NCBI RefSeq assembly: GCF_025999835.1
Contig: NZ_AP025628.1
Coordinates: 124,001-188,000 of the forward strand
Direction of reading: 5' to 3'
DNA from: Caldinitratiruptor microaerophilus
GTDB lineage: Bacteria; Bacillota; Sulfobacillia; Symbiobacteriales; ZC4RG38
DNA: 64,000 bases
Positions 39,473 through 48,951 of this stretch are shown here, piece after piece; within the stretch, counting starts at the first letter, position 1; the number at the start of each line of letters is the position of its first letter. Made by a program: the position numbers and the translations under genes. The notes beneath the pieces were generated by a model, which was not told the origin of the DNA, did no database searches, and worked only from the letters and a program-made list of their open reading frames with translations.

Positions 39473-39549
39473 GTCTATGTGTTCTTCCACACCTGGTGGG
39501 GCCGCTGGCCTGGACGGCGGCCCCATCTGAGTCAGAAGGTGGTCGGCGA

Positions 39550-40431
39550 ATGGCGCTGACGAATGCCATCGTCAACGGCATCCTGATGGGCGGCATATAC
39601 GGGCTGATCGCTCTGGGCCTCACCCTCGTCTTTGGGATCATGAGGGTCGTTAACTTCGCTCACGGCGCCTTGCTCATGGTATCCATGTATGCCGCCTACT
39701 TCGCGTGGCATTACACGAGGCTGTACCCGTATTTCACCGTGTTTGTGGTTGCCCCATTCATGTTCGTGGTGGGCTTCCTGCTCCAGCGGTACTTGATCAG
39801 GCCCGTGTTCAAGGCGGAGGCGGACGTGCGTGAACCGATCAGCGCGCTGCTCCTGACGGCCGGCCTGATGGTCACGCTGGAGAACATGGCGCTGCTCTTC
39901 TTCGGCGCCGACTACCGAACGGCCAAGACCACGCTGTCCGGCGTGACGTACCATCTAGGCGGCATCAGCGTTGCCGCCCCGCGCCTTTATGCGTTTCTCA
40001 TCACCCTTGTGGCTACTGTCATCTTCTACGTCTTCTTACAGCGCACGGAAACCGGCAGGGCCATGCGCGCGGTGGGACAGGACCGATCGGCCGCGGCCCT
40101 GGTGGGTATCAACGTCTACCGGATGTATGACGTGGCCTTCGGCGTCGGTCTCGCCCTACTGGGTGTGGCAGGCTCCGTCCTCGTGCCCTTCTACTACGTG
40201 CAGCCGTCCGTCGGCCAGATCTTCGGTACCCGGGCTTTCATCACCGTGGTGCTGGGCGGGCTGGGCAGCGTGCCGGGCGCCCTCGTGGGCGGGCTGCTGA
40301 TCGGGATCGTGGAGTCGGTGGCCGCCCAGTTCATGGAGTCGACCTGGACCCAAGTACTGATCAACTACGGCTTCCTGGCCTTCCTCTTCATCAAGCCCTC
40401 CGGCCTGTTCGGGTCGCCGTATGACGCCTGA
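39550..40431 (+). CDS. livH: Liv-type ABC transporter permease, LivH family
   Basis: A 293-residue permease with eight or so helices. The N-terminus LTNAIVNGILMGGIYGLIAL, the segment FGIMRVVNFAHGALLMVSMY and GRAMRAVGQDRSAAALVGINV are family hallmarks, the last being the ATPase-docking loop. It ends KPSGLFGSPYDA, as most LivH proteins do. ATG 39550 follows AGAAGGTGG. The second permease starts eight bases after its stop. Confidence 0.92.
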   Translation: MALTNAIVNGILMGGIYGLIALGLTLVFGIMRVVNFAHGALLMVSMYAAYFAWHYTRLYPYFTVFVVAPFMFVVGFLLQRYLIRPVFKAEADVREPISALLLTAGLMVTLENMALLFFGADYRTAKTTLSGVTYHLGGISVAAPRLYAFLITLVATVIFYVFLQRTETGRAMRAVGQDRSAAALVGINVYRMYDVAFGVGLALLGVAGSVLVPFYYVQPSVGQIFGTRAFITVVLGGLGSVPGALVGGLLIGIVESVAAQFMESTWTQVLINYGFLAFLFIKPSGLFGSPYDA

Positions 40432-40439
40432 TTGGGGGT

Positions 40440-41453
40440 ATGGAGGCGTTGGCCAAGCGCAAGCTTCTGGCCGTACTGCTGGCGGTGGCAGCTCTGGCGG
40501 TGGTGCCGCTGGTCATCACCCAGCCTTATTACCTGCACACGGCCATCATGGTGCTGTACTTTGCCTACCTGAGTTCCTCCTGGAACATCGTAGGGGGATT
40601 CGCCGGCCAGCTTTCCCTCGGCCACTCGGCCTACCTGGCTATCGGGGCGTACACGTCCACCTTGCTCTTCATCAACACCGGGCTCACGCCATGGATAGGC
40701 ATGGTGATCGGTGGCTTGCTGGCGGCCGCGGTGGCGGTGGTGGTTGGCCTGCCGACTTTCCGGCTGAGGGGTGCCTACTATGCCCTTGCCACCGTCGCCT
40801 TCTCCGAGGGCTTCCGAGTCATCCTTGAGAGCACCAGTCACATCGGCTCGTGGGAGACCGGTGCCGCCGAAGGCTTGCAGGTACCGCTCAGGGGCGAGGC
40901 GCCCGCTGTGATGCAGTTCCTGGACAAGACGCCTTATTACTACTTGATTCTGGCCCTGCTGGTGCTGGTCGTGTTCGTCTCCTGGTGGATTGACCGCAGC
41001 AAGCTCGGGTATTACCTCACGGCGCTGCGGGAGGACGAGGAGGCAGCCCAGGCCCTGGGTGTCAACACGGCCATGGCCAAGCTCAAAGCTGCCGCCATCA
41101 GTGCGTTCTTCACCGCGCTCGGCGGCACCTTCTACGCCCAGCTCATCCGCTTCCTGGAGCCGCCAGCCATTGCCGGCCCCGATCTCTCGGCGCAGATGGT
41201 GCTGCTCACCATCGTCGGCGGCCGGGGCACCGTGTTCGGGCCTGTCGTAGGCGGCATCCTGCTTTCCATGCTCGGCGAGTTCACCCGCGCCAAGCTCGGC
41301 GGTTCGCTGCTAGGGGTGCACCTCATCCTGTACGGCGTCGGCGTGATGATCGCCATCCTGTACAAGCCGCAAGGGTTGATCCAGCCGCTGGGCGCCTGGT
41401 GGGCCCGACTGACCGAGTCGAGGTCAGGCAAGCTGGCCGGCGTACGGGGGTGA
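40440..41453 (+). CDS. livM: Liv-type ABC transporter permease, LivM family
   Basis: A 337-residue permease with about nine helices. AYLSSSWNIVGGFAGQLSLG and AYLAIGAYTSTLLF are characteristic, and YYLTALREDEEAAQALGVNT is the docking loop. It ends LYKPQGLIQPLGAWW. It pairs with LivH to form the membrane channel. The ATPase gene follows after six bases. Confidence 0.92.
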   Translation: MEALAKRKLLAVLLAVAALAVVPLVITQPYYLHTAIMVLYFAYLSSSWNIVGGFAGQLSLGHSAYLAIGAYTSTLLFINTGLTPWIGMVIGGLLAAAVAVVVGLPTFRLRGAYYALATVAFSEGFRVILESTSHIGSWETGAAEGLQVPLRGEAPAVMQFLDKTPYYYLILALLVLVVFVSWWIDRSKLGYYLTALREDEEAAQALGVNTAMAKLKAAAISAFFTALGGTFYAQLIRFLEPPAIAGPDLSAQMVLLTIVGGRGTVFGPVVGGILLSMLGEFTRAKLGGSLLGVHLILYGVGVMIAILYKPQGLIQPLGAWWARLTESRSGKLAGVRG

Positions 41454-41459
41454 GGGGCG

Positions 41460-42194
41460 ATGGCCCTGCTGGAAGTTCGTAACCTGGTCAAGCGCTTCGG
41501 CGGCCTGGTGGCCACCAACGACGTCTCCTTGACTGTCGAGAAGGGCTCCATCACCGGCGTGATCGGCCCCAACGGTGCCGGCAAGACGACGCTGTTCGCC
41601 CTGATCTCAGGCTTTCACACCCCCACCAGCGGCGACATCCTGTTCGAAGGCAGGAGCATTGTTGGCCTGAAGCCATACGACCTCTGCAGGCTCGGCATCA
41701 CCCGCACCTTCCAGGTCGTGAAGCCCTTTGCCGGCAAGTCGGTCCTGTACAACGCCATGGTGGGGGCCTTTGTGCGCACGAACAGCACAGCCGAGGCGGA
41801 GCGGATCGCCTTGGACGTGCTCAGGCTCACGGGTCTCTACGAGAAGAGGGACGTGCCGGCCAAGTCGCTGACCATCGTGGATCGCAAGCGCCTGGAAGTC
41901 GCGAAGGCGCTGGCCACCCGGCCCAAATTGCTGCTGCTCGATGAGGTGCTGGCCGGCCTGACGCCCAGGGAAGTGACAGAAGCGGTCGAGCTCGTCCGGA
42001 CGATCCGAGCGCAAGGCGTGACCATCCTGATGATCGAGCACGTGATGCAGGCGGTCATGGCGCTCTGCGAGCGCGTCCACGTCATCCACCACGGCGAGAA
42101 GATCGCCGAGGGTACGCCGGCCGAGGTCACTCGCGACGAGAAGGTCATCCAGGCGTATTTGGGGGAGAAGTATGCCGCTGCTGGAAGTCAGTAA
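41460..42194 (+). CDS. livG: Liv-type ABC transporter ATPase, LivG family
   Basis: A 244-residue ATPase. Walker A is GPNGAGKTTL and Walker B LLLLDEVLAGLTP. The signature is degenerate: AKSLTIVDRKRLEVAKAL replaces the usual LSxGQ, a variation seen in LivG-like proteins (YGxQRxLEIA form). FEGRSIVGLKPYDLCRLGITR and RTFQVVKPFAGKSVLYN are family features. Its 3' end overlaps the LivF gene by 23 bases. Confidence 0.9.
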   Translation: MALLEVRNLVKRFGGLVATNDVSLTVEKGSITGVIGPNGAGKTTLFALISGFHTPTSGDILFEGRSIVGLKPYDLCRLGITRTFQVVKPFAGKSVLYNAMVGAFVRTNSTAEAERIALDVLRLTGLYEKRDVPAKSLTIVDRKRLEVAKALATRPKLLLLDEVLAGLTPREVTEAVELVRTIRAQGVTILMIEHVMQAVMALCERVHVIHHGEKIAEGTPAEVTRDEKVIQAYLGEKYAAAGSQ

Positions 42195-42882
42195 CCTCGA
42201 AGTCCGGTACGGGGACGTCTCTGCCCTTCGGGGCATTTCCTTGCGTGTGGAGGAAGGGGAGATCGTCTCCATCGTCGGCGCCAACGGCGCCGGCAAGACC
42301 ACCCTGATCAATACCCTTTCCGGTTTGCTCAAGCCGAGCGGGGGCAGCATCCGCTTCCTGGGACAGGACATCACCGACACGGAGCCCCACGACCGGGTGC
42401 CGATGGGTATCGTGCAGGTGCCGGAAGGGCGGCGGCTCTTCCCCTTGATGACGGTGATGGAGAACCTCCTGCTCGGCTCCCACGCGCCATCCGCCCGGGC
42501 GAAGCGGGAGGAGACGTTGGGGTGGGTGTTCAAGCTGCTGCCCCGGCTGGAGGAGCGCAAGGGTCAGATCGCCCGAACGCTCTCCGGCGGGGAGCAGCAG
42601 ATGGTGGCCATCGGCCGGGCGCTGATGAGCCAGCCGAAGCTGCTCATGCTGGACGAGCCCTCTCTGGGCCTGGCTCCCGCCATCGTCGAGCAGATCTTCG
42701 ACCTCATCCGGCAGATCAGCCGCGAAGGTGTAACGGTGCTCCTGGTAGAGCAGAACGTACACCATTCGTTAGAGCTGTCGCACCGCGGGTACGTCCTGGA
42801 GCACGGTTCCATCGTTTTGGAGGGTACAGGCCGCGAATTGCTGGGCAACGACCACGTACGCAAGGCGTACCTCGGAATGTAG
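42172..42882 (+). CDS. livF: Liv-type ABC transporter ATPase, LivF family
   Basis: A 236-residue ATPase partner of LivG. Walker A GANGAGKTTL, signature LSGGEQQMVAIGRAL and Walker B LLMLDEPSLGLAP are intact. VPEGRRLFPLMTVMENLLLG is a LivF hallmark. It starts inside the LivG gene, indicating coupled translation of the two ATPases. The aldehyde oxidoreductase gene begins 67 bases after its stop without an obvious terminator between, so they probably share a transcript. Confidence 0.92.
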   Translation: MPLLEVSNLEVRYGDVSALRGISLRVEEGEIVSIVGANGAGKTTLINTLSGLLKPSGGSIRFLGQDITDTEPHDRVPMGIVQVPEGRRLFPLMTVMENLLLGSHAPSARAKREETLGWVFKLLPRLEERKGQIARTLSGGEQQMVAIGRALMSQPKLLMLDEPSLGLAPAIVEQIFDLIRQISREGVTVLLVEQNVHHSLELSHRGYVLEHGSIVLEGTGRELLGNDHVRKAYLGM

Positions 42883-42949
42883 GTTCTGAGGTCACCGCGT
42901 CGTCCACCGGGATGCGTCCGTGCAGGTCATGCGGGAGGGAACGGTAGCC

Positions 42950-44653
42950 TTGGAACGTGTGTTACGGGTCAACATGACGGACCGGAGCTACCGCATCGAG
43001 CCGCTGCCGGAGGCGTGGCGCCTCCTGGGCGGCCGTGCGATCACGAGCCGCATCGTCGCGACGGAAGTGGACCCGCTCTGCGACCCCCTCGGCCCGAACA
43101 ACAAGCTGGTGCTGGCGCCCGGCCTCCTTTCCGGGACCACCCTCAGCAGTTCCAGCCGCATCTCCGCGGGGGCCAAGAGCCCGCTCACCGGGGGGATCAA
43201 GGAGTCGAACGGCGGTGGCCAGAGCGGGCTGAAGCTGGCCCAGCTCGGCTACCGCGCGGTGATCATCGAGGGTCAACCGCGCGAGGCGGGCTGGTGGCTC
43301 CTGGTGATCGGGCCGGAGTCGGTCCGGTTCGAGCGCGCGGACGACCTGGCCGGGCTCGGGCAGTACGAGACGGCGCGGCGGCTCTTCGAGCGGTTCGGCC
43401 GCAAGGTGGGGCTCTCGGTCATCGGGCCGGCGGGCGAGATGAAGATGAACATCGCCGGGATCGGCAACACCGACCCGGAGGGCCGGCCCGGCCGGATGTG
43501 CGCGCGGGGCGGCCTCGGCGCCGTGATGGGGTCGAAGGGGCTCAAGGCGATCGTCTACGAGGACGTGGGGTGGAACCCGCCGAGGAGCCTGGACGAGGCC
43601 GTCTGGAAGGCGGCCAGCAAGGCGTACGTCCAGGAACTGCGCACGCAGCCCGCCACGGCCGAGCGGTACCCCAAGCTCGGCACCCTGGGCGTGCTGGAGC
43701 TGGTGAACAAGGTCGGCGGGCTGCCGGTCCACAACTTCCGCTGGGGGCAGGACGAGCGGGCGCTGGAGATCGGCGGGATCCGGGTGCGGGAGATCATCCT
43801 GGAGCGGGGCGGCCAGACCACGCACTCGTGCATGACCGGCTGCATCATCCAGTGCTCGAACGTGTTCGTCGACAAGGAGGGCCAGGAGATCGCCTCCTCG
43901 ATGGAGTTCGAGACCCACGGCCTCCTGGGCTCCAACCTGGAGATCTTCGACGTCGACTGGATCGCCCGCTTCACCCGCGAGTGCAACGACCTCGGGGTGG
44001 ACACCATCGAGACCGGAGGCGCCATGGGCGTGGCGATGGAAGCGGGTGTCATCCGGTGGGGCGACGCGGAGGGCGTGATGCGCCTGATGGGGGAGATCCG
44101 GGCGGGCACCGTGCTCGGCCGGGTGCTGGGAGCGGGTGCCGGCATCGCCGGCAAGGTCCTGGGCGTGCAGCGGGTGCCGGTCGTGAAGAACCAGACGATC
44201 TCCGCGTACGACCCCCGGGCCGTGAAGGGCAACGGCGTGACCTACGCGACGAGCCCCATGGGGGCCGACCACACGTGCGGGAACACCATCGCCCTTCCCA
44301 TCGACCACCTCGACCCCTCCGACAAGGTGGCCGTGTCCCGGGAGATGCAGATCGTCGCCACGGCGCTGGACGTGCTGGGCTTCTGCAACTTCGCCCGGGG
44401 CGTCATGAGTGCGACCCCGCAGACCTTCGCCGACCTGTTCAACGCCCGGATGGGGACGAACTTCACGCCGGAAGAGATCCGGCGCTACGCCGTGGACGTG
44501 ATAAAGCAAGAGATCGAGTTCAACCGCCGGGCGGGGCTCGGTCCGGAGACGGACCGGCTGCCGGAGTGGCTGCGCACGGAGCCGCTGCCGCCGCACGGCG
44601 CGGTGTTCGACGTGCCGGAGGCGGAGCTCGATCGCATCTGGGAGGGGTACTGA
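42950..44653 (+). CDS. Aldehyde:ferredoxin oxidoreductase (tungsten type)
   Basis: A 567-residue member of the AOR family, which oxidises aldehydes to acids and reduces ferredoxin with a tungsten (or molybdenum) bis-pterin cofactor and one [4Fe-4S] cluster. The N-terminal domain shows RVLRVNMTDRSY and APGLLSGTTLSSSSRISAG, then MCARGGLGAVMGSKGLKAI. SCMTGCIIQCSN near residue 298 gives three cluster Cys residues, and LDVLGFCNFA supplies the fourth. TTG at 42950 follows GGAGGGA by nine bases. Its position after the Liv transporter in a LacI and alcohol dehydrogenase operon suggests it removes the aldehyde formed from the imported compound. Confidence 0.9.
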   Translation: MERVLRVNMTDRSYRIEPLPEAWRLLGGRAITSRIVATEVDPLCDPLGPNNKLVLAPGLLSGTTLSSSSRISAGAKSPLTGGIKESNGGGQSGLKLAQLGYRAVIIEGQPREAGWWLLVIGPESVRFERADDLAGLGQYETARRLFERFGRKVGLSVIGPAGEMKMNIAGIGNTDPEGRPGRMCARGGLGAVMGSKGLKAIVYEDVGWNPPRSLDEAVWKAASKAYVQELRTQPATAERYPKLGTLGVLELVNKVGGLPVHNFRWGQDERALEIGGIRVREIILERGGQTTHSCMTGCIIQCSNVFVDKEGQEIASSMEFETHGLLGSNLEIFDVDWIARFTRECNDLGVDTIETGGAMGVAMEAGVIRWGDAEGVMRLMGEIRAGTVLGRVLGAGAGIAGKVLGVQRVPVVKNQTISAYDPRAVKGNGVTYATSPMGADHTCGNTIALPIDHLDPSDKVAVSREMQIVATALDVLGFCNFARGVMSATPQTFADLFNARMGTNFTPEEIRRYAVDVIKQEIEFNRRAGLGPETDRLPEWLRTEPLPPHGAVFDVPEAELDRIWEGY

Positions 44654-44695
44654 CCCGGCCGCGGCCAGACAGCCGGCTGCGACGACCCGTGAGAC

Positions 44696-44724
44696 GAGCC
44701 AGCCCTGGGCACGGGGGCTGGCTC
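44696..44724. terminator. Hairpin between converging AOR and phoU genes
   Basis: GAGCCAGCCC (44696-44705) pairs with 44715-44724 over 10 bp around a 9-base loop. It lies 43 bases after the AOR stop and 9 bases beyond the phoU stop on the other strand, so it can serve both as terminator. Confidence 0.65.
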
Positions 44725-44732
44725 TGTCTGGC

Positions 44733-45389
44733 TCACTCGTTCAGCTCGCGGCGCTCCCCCGTCACCATGTAGATGACCCACTCGCCGATGTTCGTGGCGT
44801 GGTCGCCGATGCGCTCCAGGTGCATGGCCACGAAGAGAAGCTGGGCCGCCTGCGGCACGGTGGACGGATCGCGCCCCATGATGGGGACCAGCTCGTCGAA
44901 GATCTGCCGGTAGAGGTGGTCCAGCTCGTGGTCGCGCTTGATCATGTCGTAGGCCAGGTCGGCGTCCTGCCGGATGTAGGCCGTGAGCGCGTCCCGGACC
45001 ATCCCCTGGGCGATCTCGCCCATGCGCGGGATGTCGATCAGCGGCTTGATGAAGGGCTGATCGCCGAGCCGGATCGTGATCCTCGCGATGTCCACGGCGT
45101 GGTCGGCGAGCCGCTCGAGGTCGGTGATCGCCTTCAGCGTGGCGCCGATCACCCGGAGGTCGCTGGCCATGGGCTGCTGCAGCGCCACCAGGGTGAGGCA
45201 GCGCTCCTCGATCTCAAGCTCCATGGCGTCGATGGCGTCGTCGCCGTCGATGACCTGCTGCGCGAGGGCCGTATCCCGCTGGATGAGGCTACGCAGGGCG
45301 CCTGCGATGGCCTCCTCCACCCGGGTGCCCATGCGGGCCAGGTCCCGGCGCAGGTCGGCCAGTTCCTGATGGAAGGACTGGCGGGTCAT
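44733..45389 (-). CDS. phoU: Phosphate-signalling protein PhoU
   Basis: A 218-residue all-helical protein with two PhoU repeats. The first has MELEIEERCLTLVALQQPMASD and RVIGATLKAITDLERLADHA; the second ends LERIGDHATNIGEWVIYMVTG. PhoU links the Pst transporter to the PhoR kinase and represses the regulon when phosphate is plentiful. ATG 45389 follows GGGGAGG. It is the last gene of the leftward phoPR-pstSCAB-phoU cluster, two bases after pstB. Confidence 0.95.
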   Translation of the reverse strand: MTRQSFHQELADLRRDLARMGTRVEEAIAGALRSLIQRDTALAQQVIDGDDAIDAMELEIEERCLTLVALQQPMASDLRVIGATLKAITDLERLADHAVDIARITIRLGDQPFIKPLIDIPRMGEIAQGMVRDALTAYIRQDADLAYDMIKRDHELDHLYRQIFDELVPIMGRDPSTVPQAAQLLFVAMHLERIGDHATNIGEWVIYMVTGERRELNE

Positions 45390-45391
45390 GA

Positions 45392-46174
45392 TTACCCGAA
45401 CCTCCCCGTGACGTAGTCCTCGGTGCGCCGGTCCCGCGGGCGGGTGAAGAGCGTCCGGGTGGGTCCGCACTCGACCAGCTCCCCGCTGAGGAAGAAGGCC
45501 GTCTGGTCCGACACCCGGGCGGCTTGCTGCATGTTATGGGTGACGATCACGATGGTGTACCGTTCCTTCAGCGAGTGGATGAGGTCCTCGATGCGGGCCG
45601 TCGCGGCCGGGTCGAGGGCCGAGGCGGGCTCGTCCATGAGGAGCACCTCCGGCTCGACGGCCAGCGCCCGGGCGATGCACAGGCGCTGCTGCTGGCCGCC
45701 GCTGAGGCCCAGGGCCGAGTGGTGCAGCCGGTCGCGCACCTCGTCCCACAGGGCGGCGGCCGTCAGGCTGCGCTCGACGATCTCCATGAGCCGGCTGCGG
45801 CTCTTGATCCCGTGGAGCCGCGGGCCGTAGGCCACGTTGTCGAAGATCGACATCGGGAACGGGTTCGGGCGCTGGAAGACCATGCCGACCCGGGTGCGCA
45901 GGTCGATGACGTCGAGGTCCGGCCCGTAGACGTCGACCCCGTCGAGCAGGACCTTCCCGGTCATGCGGAACCCGCTCACCAGATCGTTCATCCGGTTGAG
46001 CGTGCGCAGGAAGGTGGACTTGCCGCAGCCGGACGGGCCGATCAGCGCCGTGACCGACCGGGCCGGGATGTCCAGCGTGATGCCCTTCAGCGCGTGGAAG
46101 TTTCCGTAGTAGACGTGAAGGTCCTGCACCGAGAACGCGGTGCGCGCCGGGGCGGCGGCAAGCGGCTCGGACAA
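45392..46174 (-). CDS. pstB: Phosphate ABC transporter ATPase PstB
   Basis: A 260-residue ATPase with intact Walker A ([19 protein letters not shown], the RxLNRMND form being diagnostic of PstB), Q-loop [20 protein letters not shown], signature [15 protein letters not shown] and Walker [13 protein letters not shown]. The C-terminus [20 protein letters not shown] is also typical. TTG start with AAGGAG upstream. It lies 15 bases after pstA. Confidence 0.96.
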   Translation of the reverse strand: MSEPLAAAPARTAFSVQDLHVYYGNFHALKGITLDIPARSVTALIGPSGCGKSTFLRTLNRMNDLVSGFRMTGKVLLDGVDVYGPDLDVIDLRTRVGMVFQRPNPFPMSIFDNVAYGPRLHGIKSRSRLMEIVERSLTAAALWDEVRDRLHHSALGLSGGQQQRLCIARALAVEPEVLLMDEPASALDPAATARIEDLIHSLKERYTIVIVTHNMQQAARVSDQTAFFLSGELVECGPTRTLFTRPRDRRTEDYVTGRFG

Positions 46175-46189
46175 CGGTCTCAGCTCCTT

Positions 46190-47053
46190 CTACGACGGCA
46201 GGCTGCCCGTGCGGCGCCGGTACCAGGCCCGGGCCGGCAGGGCGACGGCCAGGTTGAAGGCGAGGACCATCAGCACCAGGAGGGCGGCCGCGCCGGCCTG
46301 GATGCGGTCGGCGTCCGGCACGATGGGGTTCGACCCGGTGGCCCAGAGGTGCACGGCCAGGGTCGCGCCGGAGGCCAGGGGGTCGAAGTCGGGGAAGAAC
46401 CGGGAGGCGGTGGTGCCGGCCGTGAACACGAGGATGGCCGTCTCCCCCAGCGCCCGCCCGGCGACCAGGGTGATCCCGGTGACCAGGCCGGGGAGCGCCG
46501 CCGGCAGCACCACGCGGGTCACGGTCTGGAAGCGGGTCGCTCCCAGCGCCAGGCTTGCCTCCCGGTAGGAGTCCGGGACCGACCGGATGGCGGCCTCGGT
46601 CACGTTGACCAGGACCGGCAGGTTCAGCAGGCCCAGCGCCAGGGCGCCGCCGAGGATGGTGAACCCCAGCCCCAGCCACTGCACGAAGATGAGCATGCCG
46701 AAGAGGCCGAGCACGATGGAAGGGACCGTGGCGAGGGCCTCGGTGCTCAGGCGGATGAGATCGGTGAACCGGCCCGGCCGGGCGTACTCGGCGAGCCAGA
46801 TCCCCGCCCCCATGCCGACGGGCACGGAGAAGACAAGTGAGAGGGTGAGGATATAAAAGGAATTGAACAGGAAGGGCCCGACCCCTCCTCCTGCCGAGAT
46901 CTGGCTGGGGAGCCCGAAGAGGAAATCCGGGGTCAGGTGCGGCAACCCCTGGCCGAGGATGTGGAGGAGGAACCAGGCCAGGATGGCGAGGATGAGGGCC
47001 ATGGCCGCCCACAGGAGGCCGGTGCCGAGGCGGTCGGCGAGGCGCTTGTCCAC
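46190..47053 (-). CDS. pstA: Phosphate ABC transporter permease PstA
   Basis: A 287-residue permease with six helices. GVGPFLFNSFYILTLSLVF and PVGMGAGIWLAEYARPGRF are typical, and SYREASLALGATRFQTVTRV is the ATPase-docking loop, followed by GRALGETAILVFTAG. GTG or ATG start at 47053 directly follows pstC by four bases. It works with PstC as the high-affinity phosphate channel. Confidence 0.95.
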   Translation of the reverse strand: MDKRLADRLGTGLLWAAMALILAILAWFLLHILGQGLPHLTPDFLFGLPSQISAGGGVGPFLFNSFYILTLSLVFSVPVGMGAGIWLAEYARPGRFTDLIRLSTEALATVPSIVLGLFGMLIFVQWLGLGFTILGGALALGLLNLPVLVNVTEAAIRSVPDSYREASLALGATRFQTVTRVVLPAALPGLVTGITLVAGRALGETAILVFTAGTTASRFFPDFDPLASGATLAVHLWATGSNPIVPDADRIQAGAAALLVLMVLAFNLAVALPARAWYRRRTGSLPS

Positions 47054-47057
47054 CGCG

Positions 47058-47981
47058 CTACCCCCTTCCCGACGCGTACGCCGCGCGCCGGCCCAGCGCC
47101 CGCACGGCGAGGATGAGCCCCAGGGAGATGAGGAGGAGCAGGAAGGCCATGAAGAACAGGGCGTCCGCCCACGGGGTCCCGTAGGGGGCGTTCCCCATCT
47201 CCGTGACGATCTCGCTCGTGAGGGTCGCCGTCGGCGTCCAGAGGCTCACGGGGAGGCGCGGGCTGTTGCCGATCACCATCTGCACCGCCATGGTCTCGCC
47301 GATCGCGCGCGCCATCGCCAGGATGATGCCGGCGAGGATGCCGGGGCGGGCGGCCGGGACGAGCACCCGCCAGATGGTCTGCCAGCGGGTGGCGCCCAGG
47401 GCCAGCGATCCCTCCACCAGCGGGCGCGGAACCGCCCGCAGCGCGTCCTCGGCGATGCCGATGACCGTGGGGAGGATCATGATGCCGAGGATCACCCCGG
47501 CGGCCAGGAGGCCGAAGCCCGAGCCGCCGCCGGCGAGCCGGTCCCGGATGAAGGGCACGAAGATGGTGAGGCCGATCCAGCCGTAGACGACGGACGGGAT
47601 GCCCACGAACAGGTCGACGGCCGGGCGCAGCACGGCCCGCAGCCGGGGCCCGGCAAGCTCCGAGAGCACGATGGCGCCGGCGAGCCCGAGCGGAGCCCCC
47701 ACGAGCAGCGCCAGGGCGGTGACCGCCAGGGAGCCGACGATGAACGTGGCGGCACCGTACTGCTCCGGCGGCTGCCAGCGGGTCGAGAGGAAGAACTCCA
47801 GGGGGCTGATCGACCGGAAGGCCGCCAGCCCCTGGAGCCCCAGGAAGAGGATGATGGCGAACACCGTCAGCGCCACGGCGGCCGCGCTGAAGACGAACAG
47901 GGCGCGGTTCAGCCGGTCCCAGGCGTGGGCCGCTCCGGCCCGGGCGGGCGGCCGGCGGCCCACCAGCGCGTGCGTGTTCAC
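47058..47981 (-). CDS. pstC: Phosphate ABC transporter permease PstC
   Basis: A 307-residue permease. After about 25 polar residues, helix one is ALFVFSAAAVALTVFAIILF; then EFFLSTRWQPPEQYGAATFI, DLFVGIPSVVYGWIGLTIFV, LVEGSLALGATRWQTIWRVL and RAIGETMAVQMVIGNSP are all PstC hallmarks. It lies 13 bases after pstS and 4 before pstA. Confidence 0.95.
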   Translation of the reverse strand: MNTHALVGRRPPARAGAAHAWDRLNRALFVFSAAAVALTVFAIILFLGLQGLAAFRSISPLEFFLSTRWQPPEQYGAATFIVGSLAVTALALLVGAPLGLAGAIVLSELAGPRLRAVLRPAVDLFVGIPSVVYGWIGLTIFVPFIRDRLAGGGSGFGLLAAGVILGIMILPTVIGIAEDALRAVPRPLVEGSLALGATRWQTIWRVLVPAARPGILAGIILAMARAIGETMAVQMVIGNSPRLPVSLWTPTATLTSEIVTEMGNAPYGTPWADALFFMAFLLLLISLGLILAVRALGRRAAYASGRG

Positions 47982-47994
47982 CGCTCCGACCCCC

Positions 47995-48870
47995 TCAGCG
48001 GCTCATCTTGCTGACCGGGATGAAGCCCATCTTCGGAAGCACCCGCTCCTGGAAGTCCGGACTGAGGATGTATTCGATGAAGGCCTTGGTGGCCCCGGCA
48101 GGCTCGCCTCGGGTGAACATGTGCTCGTACGCGAAGATCGGGTACTTCCCGCGGATCACCGCGTCGACCGAGTACTCCACGCCCTCGAAGGCCACCCCTT
48201 TCACGCTCTGGTCGAGGTAGGCCGCGTCGATGTACCCGATGCTGCCCGGCGTGCTCGCCACCGTGGCCCGCACCTTGCCGTTCGAGTCCTGGACCACGGC
48301 CCGGTCGGTCACCTCCGCCCCGTCCAGCACGATCCGCTGGATCGTGGCCCGGGAGCCGGACGAGCGGGGACGGTCGACCACGGTGATGGCCTGATCCGGC
48401 CCGCCCACCTCGCGCCAGTTCGTGATCTTGCCCGTGAAGATCCCCTTAGCCTGTTCCTTCGTCAGGTTCGTGACCCCCACGCCGGGGTGGGTGACGAGAA
48501 CGAAGGGCGCGACGGCGACGCGGTGGTCGACGAGGTTCTTGCCCTGCAGTTCCGGCGGCAGGTCCACGTCGGAGTTGCCGATGTCCACCGACCCGGCGGC
48601 GACCTGGGTGAGGCCGGTGAACGAGCCGCCGCCGCTCACGTTCACGGTGACGCCCGGGTTCTTCTGCATGAACTCTTCCGCGGCTTGCTGCACCAGGGGG
48701 AGGAGGGCCGTGGAGCCGGCGGCGGTGACCTTCCCGCTCACGGCCCCCCCGCCGCCTTCCCCGCCCGGAGCGGGCGGCGTCTGGGCCCCCCGTCGCGCGC
48801 AGGCGGTGACGGTGAAGACCAGGAGGGCTGCCACGACGACCCCGACGTGTCGACGACCGTGCACGCGCAT
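47995..48870 (-). CDS. pstS: Phosphate-binding lipoprotein PstS
   Basis: A 291-residue lipoprotein. Signal peptide VGVVVAALLVFTVTAC gives the lipid-bearing Cys near residue 24, then a Gly-rich linker. The binding domain shows TAAGSTALLPLVQQAAEEFM, VSGGGSFTGLTQVAAGSVDI, KGIFTGKITNWREVGG and DRPRSSGSRATIQRI, the standard PstS phosphate-contact segments. ATG at 48870 follows AGGGAGG; the frame is open further upstream but without signal peptide logic. A direct repeat 82-100 bases upstream may be its Pho box. Confidence 0.95.
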   Translation of the reverse strand: MRVHGRRHVGVVVAALLVFTVTACARRGAQTPPAPGGEGGGGAVSGKVTAAGSTALLPLVQQAAEEFMQKNPGVTVNVSGGGSFTGLTQVAAGSVDIGNSDVDLPPELQGKNLVDHRVAVAPFVLVTHPGVGVTNLTKEQAKGIFTGKITNWREVGGPDQAITVVDRPRSSGSRATIQRIVLDGAEVTDRAVVQDSNGKVRATVASTPGSIGYIDAAYLDQSVKGVAFEGVEYSVDAVIRGKYPIFAYEHMFTRGEPAGATKAFIEYILSPDFQERVLPKMGFIPVSKMSR

Positions 48871-48951
48871 CCGGATTGCCTCCCTGCGCCATGGGTGATC
48901 CTGTTGCCGCATCCAGCATGTCACCCGCGCATGAAGGTGATCTTGCTCCCG

